Shown here: positions 42,640 to 51,198 of the stretch, in pieces
Numbering within the stretch: position 1 is the stretch's first letter
Layout: each line of letters begins with the position of its first letter
DNA from: JAAFHI01 sp039793685
Lineage (GTDB): Bacteria > Acidobacteriota > Blastocatellia > Chloracidobacteriales > Chloracidobacteriaceae
DNA length: 64,000 nt
Assembly (NCBI GenBank): GCA_039793685.1
Contig: JBDRAL010000042.1
Coordinates: 1-64,000 of the forward strand
Reading direction: 5' to 3'
The notes under the pieces: model-generated
Seen by the model: the letters and a program-made list of their open reading frames with translations, nothing else
The model's database searches: none
What the model was told of the DNA's origin: nothing
Position numbers and translations under genes: made by a program

Positions 42640-43302
42640 ATGCCCACTCAGCCCTTACCTGCATGCTGCCGTTTCGATGAAACCGTTATTGAAGAACCCT
42701 CCGCCATCGGACACGTCCGGGGCGGGATGATCCTGTCGCGACTGTTGTACATCCGGGCGTGGCACGGGGAAAGTGCGTTGCGCGAACTGGTCCAACGGTT
42801 TTCGCCGTCGGACCGGGCGATGCTCGACAATCCGGGAGTGAGCGGGTTGTACCCACTGGCGCTGCTCGTCCGGCTGGACCGGGCCATCGTCCGGACGTTC
42901 GGCGCGGACGTACCGGATGTCCTCGAACGCCTCGGGGAATTTTCCGCCGATCTGTCGCTTGGCAGTACGCTGGACCCCGCGCTCGGCAAGGACGTTCCCT
43001 CGTGGCTCGGCGCGACCCGGAATCTCAATCTGCGGTTTCAGGATTTTGGGGAAGCCGACAGTACGTTCGGCAATCTTCAAAGCCACACCCACGAGGCGGT
43101 GGTGACGCTGAAATATTCGCCCGCCCCGCCCTCGCCCTACTGCGCGTCGGGCGTCGGTTATTTCCGGCAGGCGGTCCGGCTGTGCGGCGGGGAAAACGTC
43201 GAGGTGGCGATTACATCCTGCGCCCAGACCGGAACGGGGGAGTGCCGGTTTCTGGTGAGATGGAACACGGCGGACAATTCAGAATTGAGAATTGAGAATT
43301 GA
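42640..43302 (+). CDS. Sensor-fold protein resembling V4R / haem-NO-binding (DUF2378-like)
   Basis: The 220-residue product starts at the ATG at 42640 directly after AGGAGG. It has no signal peptide. The pattern of a first helical part followed by FRQAVRLCGGENVEVAITSCAQTGTGECRFLVRW resembles the ligand-binding V4R/HNOB superfamily (GG...V....C...G...C.F.V.W), which includes the Myxococcus DUF2378 family. This is a pattern-level match. The last 8 residues (NSELRIEN) are encoded by an AGAATTG repeat array. It lies downstream of the sigma-54 activator and may sense its ligand. Confidence 0.45.
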   Translation: MPTQPLPACCRFDETVIEEPSAIGHVRGGMILSRLLYIRAWHGESALRELVQRFSPSDRAMLDNPGVSGLYPLALLVRLDRAIVRTFGADVPDVLERLGEFSADLSLGSTLDPALGKDVPSWLGATRNLNLRFQDFGEADSTFGNLQSHTHEAVVTLKYSPAPPSPYCASGVGYFRQAVRLCGGENVEVAITSCAQTGTGECRFLVRWNTADNSELRIEN

Positions 43303-43523
43303 GAAGTTCCGGAAGCAGGCCAGCATCTGACCGTCTGGGGGGAAGTCTTGGGAGTCGTCGAATTCAGTCTGGAGTCCGGACTGAAGAAAGTCTTGGGCGT
43401 CTCGGGAGTCTTCAGGGGCTTGGGAGTCAGGAGCAGTTGTAAGAAGTTTTTACTGATCCCTGATCCCCGACACCTGATCCCTTTCCCGGTTTGAACCTAA
43501 AACCCGACACCCGACACCCAAAA
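43274..43523. repeat. Composite heptamer arrays (AGAATTG, AGTCTTG, GATCCCT, ACACCCG types)
   Basis: AGAATTG units overlap the end of the preceding gene (43278-43310). AGTCTTG/GGAGTC units follow (43338-43430). CTGATCC/CTGATCC/CCGACAC/CTGATCC (43453-43481) and AACCCGA/CACCCGA/CACCCAA (43500-43522) lie before the stop of the next minus-strand gene. Confidence 0.8.
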
Positions 43524-43524
43524 C

Positions 43525-44274
43525 CTATTTCTTCGGCTGGATCGGCTTCAGGTTCGGGTCGGCGACCGGATTGGTGATTGGCGCTTCGGAGGGAAGGACG
43601 TTGATCGTGGGCTTGCCGTTGGTCGGCGCGGGAGCACCTTCGGGAACGCCCTGCACGTCCTGACCCTGTTGTGCCAGGGCCGCGTCGTTGGCTTCGCGGG
43701 CGGCGGTCACGAGCGGATCGTCCGCCGCGACTTCAACGATTCCCGCGCCGCCGTCGGGAAAGACTTCCGTGCCTTCTTCAACCGCCGGTTCGGTCGGCGT
43801 GACCGAGGCGACGAGCGTTTCCGCCGGCGCTTCGGATTCCATCCAGACGTGAACCCACTCCGCGCCGAACTTCATCTTTCCGACGTAGGCGTATTTCGTG
43901 TCCGTCGTGAATTCCCGGGAGTGCCAGAGTTTGGCGTTCGAGCCATCGGGCTGCGCGACCAGTCCCGCGAACTCGAACGCCACCGTCGCGGAAACCGGAC
44001 GGATAACCGTGGTGTTGAAATCGGAGGTCTTGCGGGCGACCGGTTGCGCCTTCACGGTCTTCGCCGGGGTGTTTACTTTCTTGACGGCGCGCTTGCCGTA
44101 CCGGACGTGCTTCCGGACGTGACGGCGATACTTCCGCGCGCGCTTCTTCTTCATCGTCCGCTTGGCGGCAACCGTCTTGACACCCGGAGCGGGGGATTCC
44201 TTCGCGAAGGATTCAACGTTGAACCCGAAGAGGAAGGCGACGGCGACGATGGCGGCGATGATGAAGCGGTGCAT
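43525..44274 (-). CDS. Secreted basic/acidic protein of unknown function
   Basis: The 249-residue product starts at the ATG at 44274, giving a signal peptide (MHRFIIAAIVAVAFLFGFNV, ending ESFAKE). The mature N-terminus is strongly basic (about 30-85, many K/R/H pairs such as KKKRARKYRRHVRKHVR). The middle (90-155) is beta-rich. The C-terminus is acidic and Pro/Ala-rich. Such charge segregation suggests binding to anionic polymers such as lipopolysaccharide or nucleic acid. No family is recognised. The stop codon lies next to a heptamer array. Confidence 0.65.
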   Translation of the reverse strand: MHRFIIAAIVAVAFLFGFNVESFAKESPAPGVKTVAAKRTMKKKRARKYRRHVRKHVRYGKRAVKKVNTPAKTVKAQPVARKTSDFNTTVIRPVSATVAFEFAGLVAQPDGSNAKLWHSREFTTDTKYAYVGKMKFGAEWVHVWMESEAPAETLVASVTPTEPAVEEGTEVFPDGGAGIVEVAADDPLVTAAREANDAALAQQGQDVQGVPEGAPAPTNGKPTINVLPSEAPITNPVADPNLKPIQPKK

Positions 44275-44480
44275 TGCGGTGACCTCGCGGTTGATTTCTG
44301 CCCGTTCATTAGACAATCCGCGTGCCACAGATTTTTCGCCGTCAATCGACTTGGCGAAAATGATTTAAGTTTTTGAAAATAAAAGATTTGGGTGCTGTGT
44401 AAAATGATTTTCCGATTGAATTTTCGACGCCAGGAACGCATCCGAAACCGTCGTTTGTAAAGAAAACGGACGGTTTTTGA

Positions 44481-44599
44481 GCCTCCGGAGGAGGCGAAAG
44501 ATCGCTAGCCTATGGCGCGAGCCATAGGAAAATGATGGCCGGATTCGAATGCCTATGGCTCACGCCATAGGCTAACGATATGCCGCCGCCTCCGGCGGC
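44481..44599. repeat. Cluster of extragenic hairpins downstream of the ABC gene
   Basis: Two perfect hairpins, CCTATGGC-GCGA-GCCATAGG (44509-44528) and CCTATGGC-TCAC-GCCATAGG (44552-44571), are themselves placed in inverted symmetry (AGCCTATGGC... and ...GCCATAGGCT). Further hairpins CCTCC-GGAGG (44482-44491) and GCCGCC-TCC-GGCGGC (44585-44599) flank them. The remaining gap 44275-44480 is AT-rich and holds no gene. The hairpin next to the ABC gene stop could end its transcript. Confidence 0.85.
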
Positions 44600-44619
44600 T
44601 TGATGGTTGTCGGAACGTT

Positions 44620-46434
44620 TTACATCGCCGCCAGTTCGGCTTCGAGAAGCTGCTTCTCGTAGAGCGCGGCGTAGTGCCCGCCCCTGGCGATGAGTTCGTC
44701 GTGCGTGCCGCGTTCGACGATTTCCCCATCTTTTAAGAAGACGATCAGGTCGGCTTCCTTGACGGTCGAAACCCGGTGCGAGACGAGGATGGTCGTCCGT
44801 CCGCGCATGATTTCCCGGAGGTGACCGAGGATGGTTTCCTCGGTGTAGGTGTCTACCGCCGACAGCGAATCGTCGAGGATAAGAATTTTCGGATTTCGCA
44901 AAATCGCGCGGGCGAGGGCGGTGCGCTGTTTCTGACCGCCGGAAAGCGTGATGCCACGTTCGCCGACGATGGTGTCGAACCCTTTGGGGAAACCCTCGAC
45001 GTCGCCCCGCAGGGCTGACTGCTCCGCCGCCCGGACGATCTCCTCCCGCGTCGCGTTTTCCGCGCCGAAGGCGATGTTGTTCGCAATCGAGTCGCCGAAC
45101 AGAAAACTTTCCTGCTGGACGTACCCGATGGCCGAGCGAAGTTTCTGTAAAGGAATTTGACGGATCGGGCGACCGTCCACCTGAATCGCGCCGGGCGCGG
45201 CGTCGAGCAGGCGAGGGATGAGGTTGATGAGCGTTGACTTGCCCGCGCCGGTCGGTCCGACGATGGCGACGGTCATTCCCTTTTGAATTCTCAGGTCGAT
45301 GTTTTTCAACGCCGGGACCGTGGCGTTCGGGTAGGTGAAGGTCAGCCCGTCGAACACGATGTCGCCTTCGACTTCGCGAATGTCGGTCCGCGCCGCCGCG
45401 TCGTCGATGGCGGGCGCCTGGTTGAACACGGTGTTCAGCCGGCCCATGCTCGCCATCCCGCGCTGGAACAAATTGACCACCCAGCCGAGGGCGATCATCG
45501 GCCAGATGAGCATCGTCAGATAGAGATTGAACTCCACGAACTGCCCGATGGTCATCCGCCCCTCGATGACCAGCCGTCCGCCGAGCCACAGCACGACCGC
45601 CGGACCGAGGCCGAACAGCGCGTCGAGCACCGGACGGAAAAGCGCCGAAAGTTTGATGAGCCGCAGGTTGCGGGTCACGAACTCGCGGTTCATCGCCTTG
45701 AAGGTTTCTTCCTCCGGTGACTCCTGCGCGTAGGCCCGCACGACCCGCACGCCCGAAAAGTTTTCCTGCGCCTTCGCCGTGATGAGGCCGAAATATTCCT
45801 GAATCTGTTCCGACCGCTCGTGAATTTTTCCGCCGAAGTATTTCGTGGCGAGCGCCGAGAGCGGCAGCGTGATGAGCGCGAAAAGGGTCAGCGACGCGCT
45901 GATTTTCAACATCGCCGGGAAGACGAGGCAGGCGGTGAAGAGCGTGTTCAACCCGTACATCATGGCCGGACCGACGAGCATCCGCACCGCGCCGATGTCG
46001 TTCGTCGCCCGCGACATCAGGTCGCCGATCCGCTGCTGCTGAAAAAACGCGGGCGGCATCTTCTGAAGATGACCGTAGAAATCGTTCCGCAGGTCGAATT
46101 CGATGTCGCGCGAGAGGTTCACCAGAATCCGGCGTTGCAGAAAAAGAAAAACACCGCGTCCGGCGGAGACGAGCACGATCAGCCCGGCGTATTTCAACAC
46201 CACATCCCGCGACAGGGTGACGCGCAACTCGTCGAGCGCCATCCGGATGACCTGCGGCGCGAACAGATTGATGACGGCGGAGAGCAGAACCGTCGTTCCA
46301 CCCCAGATGACCGGGACCGGATAGCGCTTCCAGTACGACGCCATCCGCTGAAACGGGGTCGGCGGCGCGGGCGCGGGTGACGGCTGATCGTGGTCGGAAA
46401 TCTCGGCGAGGGGCAGGGTAGTACTTTGCGACAT
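44620..46434 (-). CDS. ABC exporter, fused membrane and ATPase domains (MsbA/BmrA-like)
   Basis: The 604-residue protein has six membrane helices (about 30-330) and an ATP-binding domain with Walker A GPTGAGKSTLINLI near 393, Q-loop region YVQQESFLFGDSIANN, signature LSGGQKQRTALARAIL, Walker B ILILDDSLSAVD and H-loop LVSHR. It is a type IV half-transporter that works as a homodimer and exports lipids, peptides or drugs. Substrate cannot be assigned. It stands alone, with repeat elements on both sides. Confidence 0.92.
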   Translation of the reverse strand: MSQSTTLPLAEISDHDQPSPAPAPPTPFQRMASYWKRYPVPVIWGGTTVLLSAVINLFAPQVIRMALDELRVTLSRDVVLKYAGLIVLVSAGRGVFLFLQRRILVNLSRDIEFDLRNDFYGHLQKMPPAFFQQQRIGDLMSRATNDIGAVRMLVGPAMMYGLNTLFTACLVFPAMLKISASLTLFALITLPLSALATKYFGGKIHERSEQIQEYFGLITAKAQENFSGVRVVRAYAQESPEEETFKAMNREFVTRNLRLIKLSALFRPVLDALFGLGPAVVLWLGGRLVIEGRMTIGQFVEFNLYLTMLIWPMIALGWVVNLFQRGMASMGRLNTVFNQAPAIDDAAARTDIREVEGDIVFDGLTFTYPNATVPALKNIDLRIQKGMTVAIVGPTGAGKSTLINLIPRLLDAAPGAIQVDGRPIRQIPLQKLRSAIGYVQQESFLFGDSIANNIAFGAENATREEIVRAAEQSALRGDVEGFPKGFDTIVGERGITLSGGQKQRTALARAILRNPKILILDDSLSAVDTYTEETILGHLREIMRGRTTILVSHRVSTVKEADLIVFLKDGEIVERGTHDELIARGGHYAALYEKQLLEAELAAM

Positions 46435-46530
46435 GACTCTGGCTGCGCGGGGACCGGCGGTTTCAAAATGAAGCCGGATTTATAACCGACCCGCCGGAGC
46501 GCCGACACACGGCCCGCCGGGACGGGGAAT

Positions 46531-46618
46531 TTTTGATTTTCGATTTTCGATTGAAGATTTTCGATTACCAATACGAACTGCCCCAATCGAAAATCTTCAA
46601 TCTTCAATCTTCAATCCC
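46531..46618. repeat. AATCGAA/AATCTTC heptamer arrays at a gene end
   Basis: GATTTTC/GATTTTC/GATTGAA units on the left face AATCGAA/AATCTTC/AATCTTC/AATCTTC on the right, around a 20-base spacer. The right array encodes the last residues (LKIED and stop) of the neighbouring phosphatase gene on the minus strand. Confidence 0.85.
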
Positions 46619-49600
46619 CTGATTCCGAGCAGCGTGATGTCGTCGCGTTGCGGGGTGTCGCCCTGAAAGAGGTCGAGTTCATGTTCGATGATGGCGTACT
46701 GGTCGCGCATCGGCACGGAGGCGAGCCGGGTGAACAGGTTTCGGAGGGCCGCCGAGCCGTACTTGCCGCGCATCAGCCCCGGCTGGTCGGCAAAACCGTC
46801 GCTCGTCAGGTAGATCGACCGGACCTCCGCCAGTTCGAGCGACTCGTTGGAAAACGAGCGGTTCGTCTCGCGTTGAGCGCCGCCGATGCCCGACCGGCTT
46901 CCTTTGAGTTGTTGGAGCGTTCCGGTTCGGTCGATGACGAACAGCGGACGCCGCGCGCCCGCGAAGTCGAGTTTTCCGGCGCGGCGGTCGATGCGGCAGA
47001 AGGCGATGTCCATTCCGTCGAGCGTTTCGGCGTCGGCGGCGTCCTGCTTGAGCGCCCGCCGGACGCTCAGGTGGAGCGCTTCCAGCACCCGCGCCGGGTC
47101 GGTCACGCGCTGCTCGACCACGATCTGGTTGAGGAAGTTGGTCCCGATCATCGACATGAGCGCGCCAGGGACGCCGTGGCCGGTGCAGTCGGCGACGGCC
47201 ACGATGAGGACGCCGTCCTCGGTTTCGTGAAACCAGTAAAAGTCGCCTGAAACGATGGCTTTCGGGCGGTAGAGGATGAAGTGGTCCGGCAGCGCGCGGT
47301 CGAGCCGCTCGCGCATCGGCAGCATCGCCTGCTGGATCCGCTCGGCGTAGCGGATGCTGTCCACGATTTCGCGGTTTTTCTCCTCGATTTCATCGTTGCG
47401 GGCGGCGAGTTGGGCGTTCTGTTCGGCCAGCCGCTCGGCGTAGCGTGACCGCAACTGCGCCTCGCGAAGTCGTCCCCGTTCCTGTATCCGGTTGATTTGA
47501 AGGCGGATACCGAGAAACGTAGTGCCGACGACGATGAAAAAATAGCTGGTGTAGGCCCACCACGTCCGCCACCACGGCGGCCGGATGGTGAATTTCAGCC
47601 GGACGCCCTCCCTGTTCCAGAGACCGTCGTTGTTCGAACCCTGGACGCAAAACGTATAGTCGCCGGGATTGAGGTTTGTGTAGCTCGCGTACCGCCGGGT
47701 GCCGCACTCGATCCAGCGGTCGTCGAAGCCCTCCAGCCGGTAGGCGTAGCGGTTTTTCTCCGGCACGGTGAAATCGAGCGCGGCGAATTCGAACGAGAAA
47801 AAGTTTTCCCAGTGATTGAGCGTCCGAATGTGTTCGCCGTCGAATTCCTCCACCGGCTTGTCGAAAATCCGGAATCCGGTCACGACGACCGGCGGCGCGT
47901 GGCCATTGTCGGCGATGTTTTCGGGCCGGAAGACGTTGAAACCGTTGATACCCCCGAAAAACATCTCGCCGCTCTGGCTCTTGTAATGGGCGTTGGTGCT
48001 GAACTCGGTGCTTTGCACGCCGTCGTCGGGCGTGTAGGTCCGGAACGTCCCGGCGGACGGATTGAACCGGCACAAGCCGCCGTAAGTACTCAGCCACAAA
48101 TTCCCTTCGCGGTCTTCGAGAATGCCGGTCACGATATCGCTCGGCAGCCCTTCGGCGGTCGTCCAGTTGGTAAAGGTTTTCGTCGCCGGGTCGTCGAGCC
48201 GCGCGAGGCCGCCGTTGAGGCCGACCCAGAGCTTGCCCCGCGAGTCGAGCGTCAGCGTGTAAACCCTTGCGCTGCCGAGACTTTTCGGATTGTTCGGATC
48301 GTGGTCGAAGCGGTCGAAGGTTTCGGTTTCCGGGTCGTAGCGGCAGACGCCGTTCGACGTGCCGATCCAGAGGCCGCCGTCCGCCGCCTCGGCAATCTGC
48401 CAGATTTTATTGTTGTTGAGCGTTTTCGGGTTGGCCGGGTCGCTTTCGAACAGCTTTGCCGCGCCCGTGTCCGGATTGAACCGGATGAGGCCCCGATTTT
48501 CCGACGACAGCCAGAAATTGCCCTTCCGGTCATGAAAATAGACCGAAATCTGGCGTCCGGTGAGCGGCGCGGGGCTGTTCGGGGCATCCTTGAACGGCTC
48601 CAGCTTTTCGGTTTTCAAATCGAGAATCACGACGCCCTGACTCGTACCGAGCCAGACGTGGCCCTTGCCGTCCGGGACGGCCGACGAAAAGCCGCGCGAA
48701 CGGGGTTCGCCGGGCAGTGGCGGCATGACCGTGAACACGCCGGTCCGGCGGTCGAAGCGGTTCAATCCCTCGGTGGTTGCCACCCAGACGATGCCGTCCG
48801 GCGCTTCGTAAAACGCGAAAACGCTGTTTGAACTCAGCCCTTTCGGGTTTTTCGGGTCGTATTTGTAGTGGGCGAACCGCCGGGTGAACCGGTCGAGCGC
48901 GTTGAGGCCGTTGCGCGAGCCGACCCAGATGATGCCGGAGCGGTCCTCGATGACGGCACGGATGGAATTCGCGCTCAGGCTGTCGGGATTGTCGGGTTCA
49001 TTGACGAACCGGCTGAACGCGCCGTCGGGCGCGCGCCGGGTGAGGCCGCCGGTGGTCCCGAGCCAGAGATTTCCGGCGCGGTCCTCGATGATGTCGCGCA
49101 CCCGCCCGCCGGTCGGCGTTTTCGGGTCATCGGCAACGCTCGGAAACCGGGTAAAGGTGGCGGTTTTCGGGTCGAGCCGGGTCAGCCCGTCCATGCAGCC
49201 GATCCAGATCGTGCCGTCTTTCCCCTCATATAAAGAATAGAGATCGTTGTTGAGCAGGCTGTTCGGATTGGCCGGATCGCTTTTGAAATGAATGAACCGG
49301 CCGTCCGGCTCGCGCCGGTCGAGACCGCCGCCCTCGGTGGCGATCCAGAGCCGGCCCTGCCGGTCGGGCAGGACGTCGCGGACGACATTTTCCGAAAGGC
49401 TGTCCGGATCGGCGTCGCTGTGGCGAAACCGGGTGAATTCCTCTTTCGCCTTGTCCATCCGGAAAAGTCCCTCCGGCGTGCCGATCCAGAGAAAACCGGC
49501 GGTGTCTTCGGCGATGGCGTCCACGCGCGGACTGCCGAAGCTTTTCGGGTTTTTCGGGTCCGGTTGGTAGCGCGTGAAGGTCCCGGTCGCGCGGTCGAAG

Positions 49601-50004
49601 CGGTTGATGCCGCCGCCGTTGGTCCCGATCCAGAAATTTCCTTCCCGGTCCTCGAAAATCGTGTGGACATCGTTCGCGCTGATGGATTTGGGATTTCGCT
49701 GCGAGTAGCGGTAGTGGGTAAAACCGTAGCCGTCGAAGCGGTTCAGGCCGTCCTGAGTTCCAAGCCAGAGATAGCCGACCTTGTCCTGATGCAGGCACTG
49801 GACCGACACCTGCGACAACCCCTGCTCGACCGACCGCCGCCGGACAACCGGTGCCGGATCGCTCCCGGCGACCTGCCCGAACACGCCGATCCCCGCCGCC
49901 AGCGCCAGCAGGCAGGCGAACATCAACCGAACCGGGACTGAGGTTCCGAAACGGAGCACGAAAAAAAGCGGGAAGAAAACGGATAAAAGCGTGACGCCCG
50001 CCAT
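46597..50004 (-). CDS. Reg_prop beta-propeller / Y_Y_Y sensor with cytoplasmic SpoIIE-type PP2C phosphatase
   Basis: From the ATG at 50004 the product has 1135 residues; 49923 is an alternative start that fits a signal sequence (MFACLLALAAG). The frame is open to 50172, but that part is repeat DNA. A two-component-regulator propeller of about 14 short repeats (WLGTQDGLNRFDGYGFTHY type) is followed by a Y_Y_Y domain, a membrane helix near 825 (AYTSYFFIVVGTTFLGI), a coiled coil and a SpoIIE phosphatase domain (about 890-1130; GDFYWFHE, ADCTGHGVPGALMS). In histidine-kinase relatives the output is a kinase; here it is a PP2C phosphatase that would act on an anti-sigma-factor antagonist. Confidence 0.88.
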   Translation of the reverse strand: MAGVTLLSVFFPLFFVLRFGTSVPVRLMFACLLALAAGIGVFGQVAGSDPAPVVRRRSVEQGLSQVSVQCLHQDKVGYLWLGTQDGLNRFDGYGFTHYRYSQRNPKSISANDVHTIFEDREGNFWIGTNGGGINRFDRATGTFTRYQPDPKNPKSFGSPRVDAIAEDTAGFLWIGTPEGLFRMDKAKEEFTRFRHSDADPDSLSENVVRDVLPDRQGRLWIATEGGGLDRREPDGRFIHFKSDPANPNSLLNNDLYSLYEGKDGTIWIGCMDGLTRLDPKTATFTRFPSVADDPKTPTGGRVRDIIEDRAGNLWLGTTGGLTRRAPDGAFSRFVNEPDNPDSLSANSIRAVIEDRSGIIWVGSRNGLNALDRFTRRFAHYKYDPKNPKGLSSNSVFAFYEAPDGIVWVATTEGLNRFDRRTGVFTVMPPLPGEPRSRGFSSAVPDGKGHVWLGTSQGVVILDLKTEKLEPFKDAPNSPAPLTGRQISVYFHDRKGNFWLSSENRGLIRFNPDTGAAKLFESDPANPKTLNNNKIWQIAEAADGGLWIGTSNGVCRYDPETETFDRFDHDPNNPKSLGSARVYTLTLDSRGKLWVGLNGGLARLDDPATKTFTNWTTAEGLPSDIVTGILEDREGNLWLSTYGGLCRFNPSAGTFRTYTPDDGVQSTEFSTNAHYKSQSGEMFFGGINGFNVFRPENIADNGHAPPVVVTGFRIFDKPVEEFDGEHIRTLNHWENFFSFEFAALDFTVPEKNRYAYRLEGFDDRWIECGTRRYASYTNLNPGDYTFCVQGSNNDGLWNREGVRLKFTIRPPWWRTWWAYTSYFFIVVGTTFLGIRLQINRIQERGRLREAQLRSRYAERLAEQNAQLAARNDEIEEKNREIVDSIRYAERIQQAMLPMRERLDRALPDHFILYRPKAIVSGDFYWFHETEDGVLIVAVADCTGHGVPGALMSMIGTNFLNQIVVEQRVTDPARVLEALHLSVRRALKQDAADAETLDGMDIAFCRIDRRAGKLDFAGARRPLFVIDRTGTLQQLKGSRSGIGGAQRETNRSFSNESLELAEVRSIYLTSDGFADQPGLMRGKYGSAALRNLFTRLASVPMRDQYAIIEHELDLFQGDTPQRDDITLLGIRGLKIED

Positions 50005-50034
50005 TTTCCACGGGCGGAGGGCGTTTTGAAAGCC

Positions 50035-50150
50035 AATGCGGAATGCGGAATATCGAATGCGGAATGAAAATGCCTGAACCTGTGGAACGCTTGTCATAAA
50101 AAACGGCGACCTACAATTCACCGCATTCGATATTCCGCATTCCGCATTTC
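50035..50150. repeat. AATGCGG / ATTCCGC inverted heptamer arrays
   Basis: AATGCGG, AATATCG, AATGCGG and AATGAAA on the left (50038-50070) are mirrored by ATTCGAT, ATTCCGC, ATTCCGC and ATTT on the right (50122-50150). They lie between the divergent phosphatase and ferritin-like genes. Confidence 0.85.
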
Positions 50151-50230
50151 TGCTAGACTCCCGCCCTCTCACCCCCCCGGCCTCTCGTTCACCTTTCGAA
50201 CTTTTTCACCAACCGGGAGTCCACATCGCC

Positions 50231-51127
50231 ATGTCTCATCAGGAAACCGCCATGCGGCGGGTGTTCGAGCGCATCGTCGCCGACCCCGATCTGCACTGGG
50301 CGACGATGAATCTCTACTACTATTCGGAGTTCCACGGCGCGAAGGGCATCGAAGCCCTCGCCGGACGGCTCGCCGAAACCAATCCCGAACTGTCGGAACA
50401 GCTTTTTCATCACGCGGACGACGAATTCCGCCATGCCGCGATGATCGCCGACATCATGACCGACCTCGGTCCGCCGCCGAAGACGCCGCGCGGCATCAAG
50501 TACGTTGACGAATTCGCCACGCTCGCCAACGCCAGTACCGATCCCGACCGCCTTGATGAAGTCGAACTCCTCGCTGCGCTCAACGCGACCGAAAAGCGCG
50601 GGCTGTTCAGTTTCGCCCTCCACGCCTCGACGCTGCCGAAGGAGTCGAAAGCCTTCACCCTGCTCAATCAGGTGAAGAACGAGGAAGCCGGGCATGTGAA
50701 ATGGGGCAACGACTATATAAAGAAGATGAAGGAATCGGGCCACGAGGCGGAAATGACCCGCGCGCAGGCGAAATTCGCCAAAATCGAGGCGGCGGCCTAT
50801 GAATCGGCGACCGACATCATGCCCGGCGCGCCGATTCGCCGGATGCGGCGGGTCATCGATATCGCGCTCGAAATGCCGCCCGAACGCCAGCTTGGCTACG
50901 TGTTCGATCAGTTTTTACGCGCCGCCGACCCGCGCCCGGTGATGGAAGCGCGCTGGCAACTGGTGGAAACGGTGCTTTCCTCCGAACGGCTGCGGGAACA
51001 GGTCGTTGAAGACGTCAAACGGGTCGTCAACGGGCGTCCGCTGGGCGACGATTCGCTGCTCGGACGCCTCGCCGCCGACGCGGGCCGGGCGCTGCGGTCG
51101 CTCTGGTCGGCGGAAGCCGTCGCGTAG
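50231..51127 (+). CDS. Ferritin-like diiron-domain protein
   Basis: The 298-residue protein has helical segments with diiron-type motifs: ELSEQLFHHADDEFRHAAMI (E and ExxH), NATEKRG and VKNEEAGHVKW (ExxH). The spacing matches a ferritin/rubrerythrin-like four-helix bundle in residues 15-175. The C-terminal 120 residues are helical and have no known motif. Substrate or reaction is unknown; oxygenase or peroxidase chemistry is possible. It is preceded by a repeat array and followed by a strong terminator. Confidence 0.7.
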   Translation: MSHQETAMRRVFERIVADPDLHWATMNLYYYSEFHGAKGIEALAGRLAETNPELSEQLFHHADDEFRHAAMIADIMTDLGPPPKTPRGIKYVDEFATLANASTDPDRLDEVELLAALNATEKRGLFSFALHASTLPKESKAFTLLNQVKNEEAGHVKWGNDYIKKMKESGHEAEMTRAQAKFAKIEAAAYESATDIMPGAPIRRMRRVIDIALEMPPERQLGYVFDQFLRAADPRPVMEARWQLVETVLSSERLREQVVEDVKRVVNGRPLGDDSLLGRLAADAGRALRSLWSAEAVA

Positions 51128-51160
51128 ACCGTTTTTCGAGAAGGTTTTCGAAAAGAAAAG

Positions 51161-51198
51161 AAGGGGAGGCGGACGATCCGTCTCCCCTTCGCTTTTTT
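51161..51198 (+). terminator. Rho-independent terminator
   Basis: AAGGGGAGGCGGA (51161-51173) and TCCGTCTCCCCTT (51177-51189) form a 13-bp stem with one wobble and are followed by CGCTTTTTT. It ends the ferritin-like gene. The T run overlaps the stop codon of the convergent delta-60 repeat gene. Confidence 0.9.
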
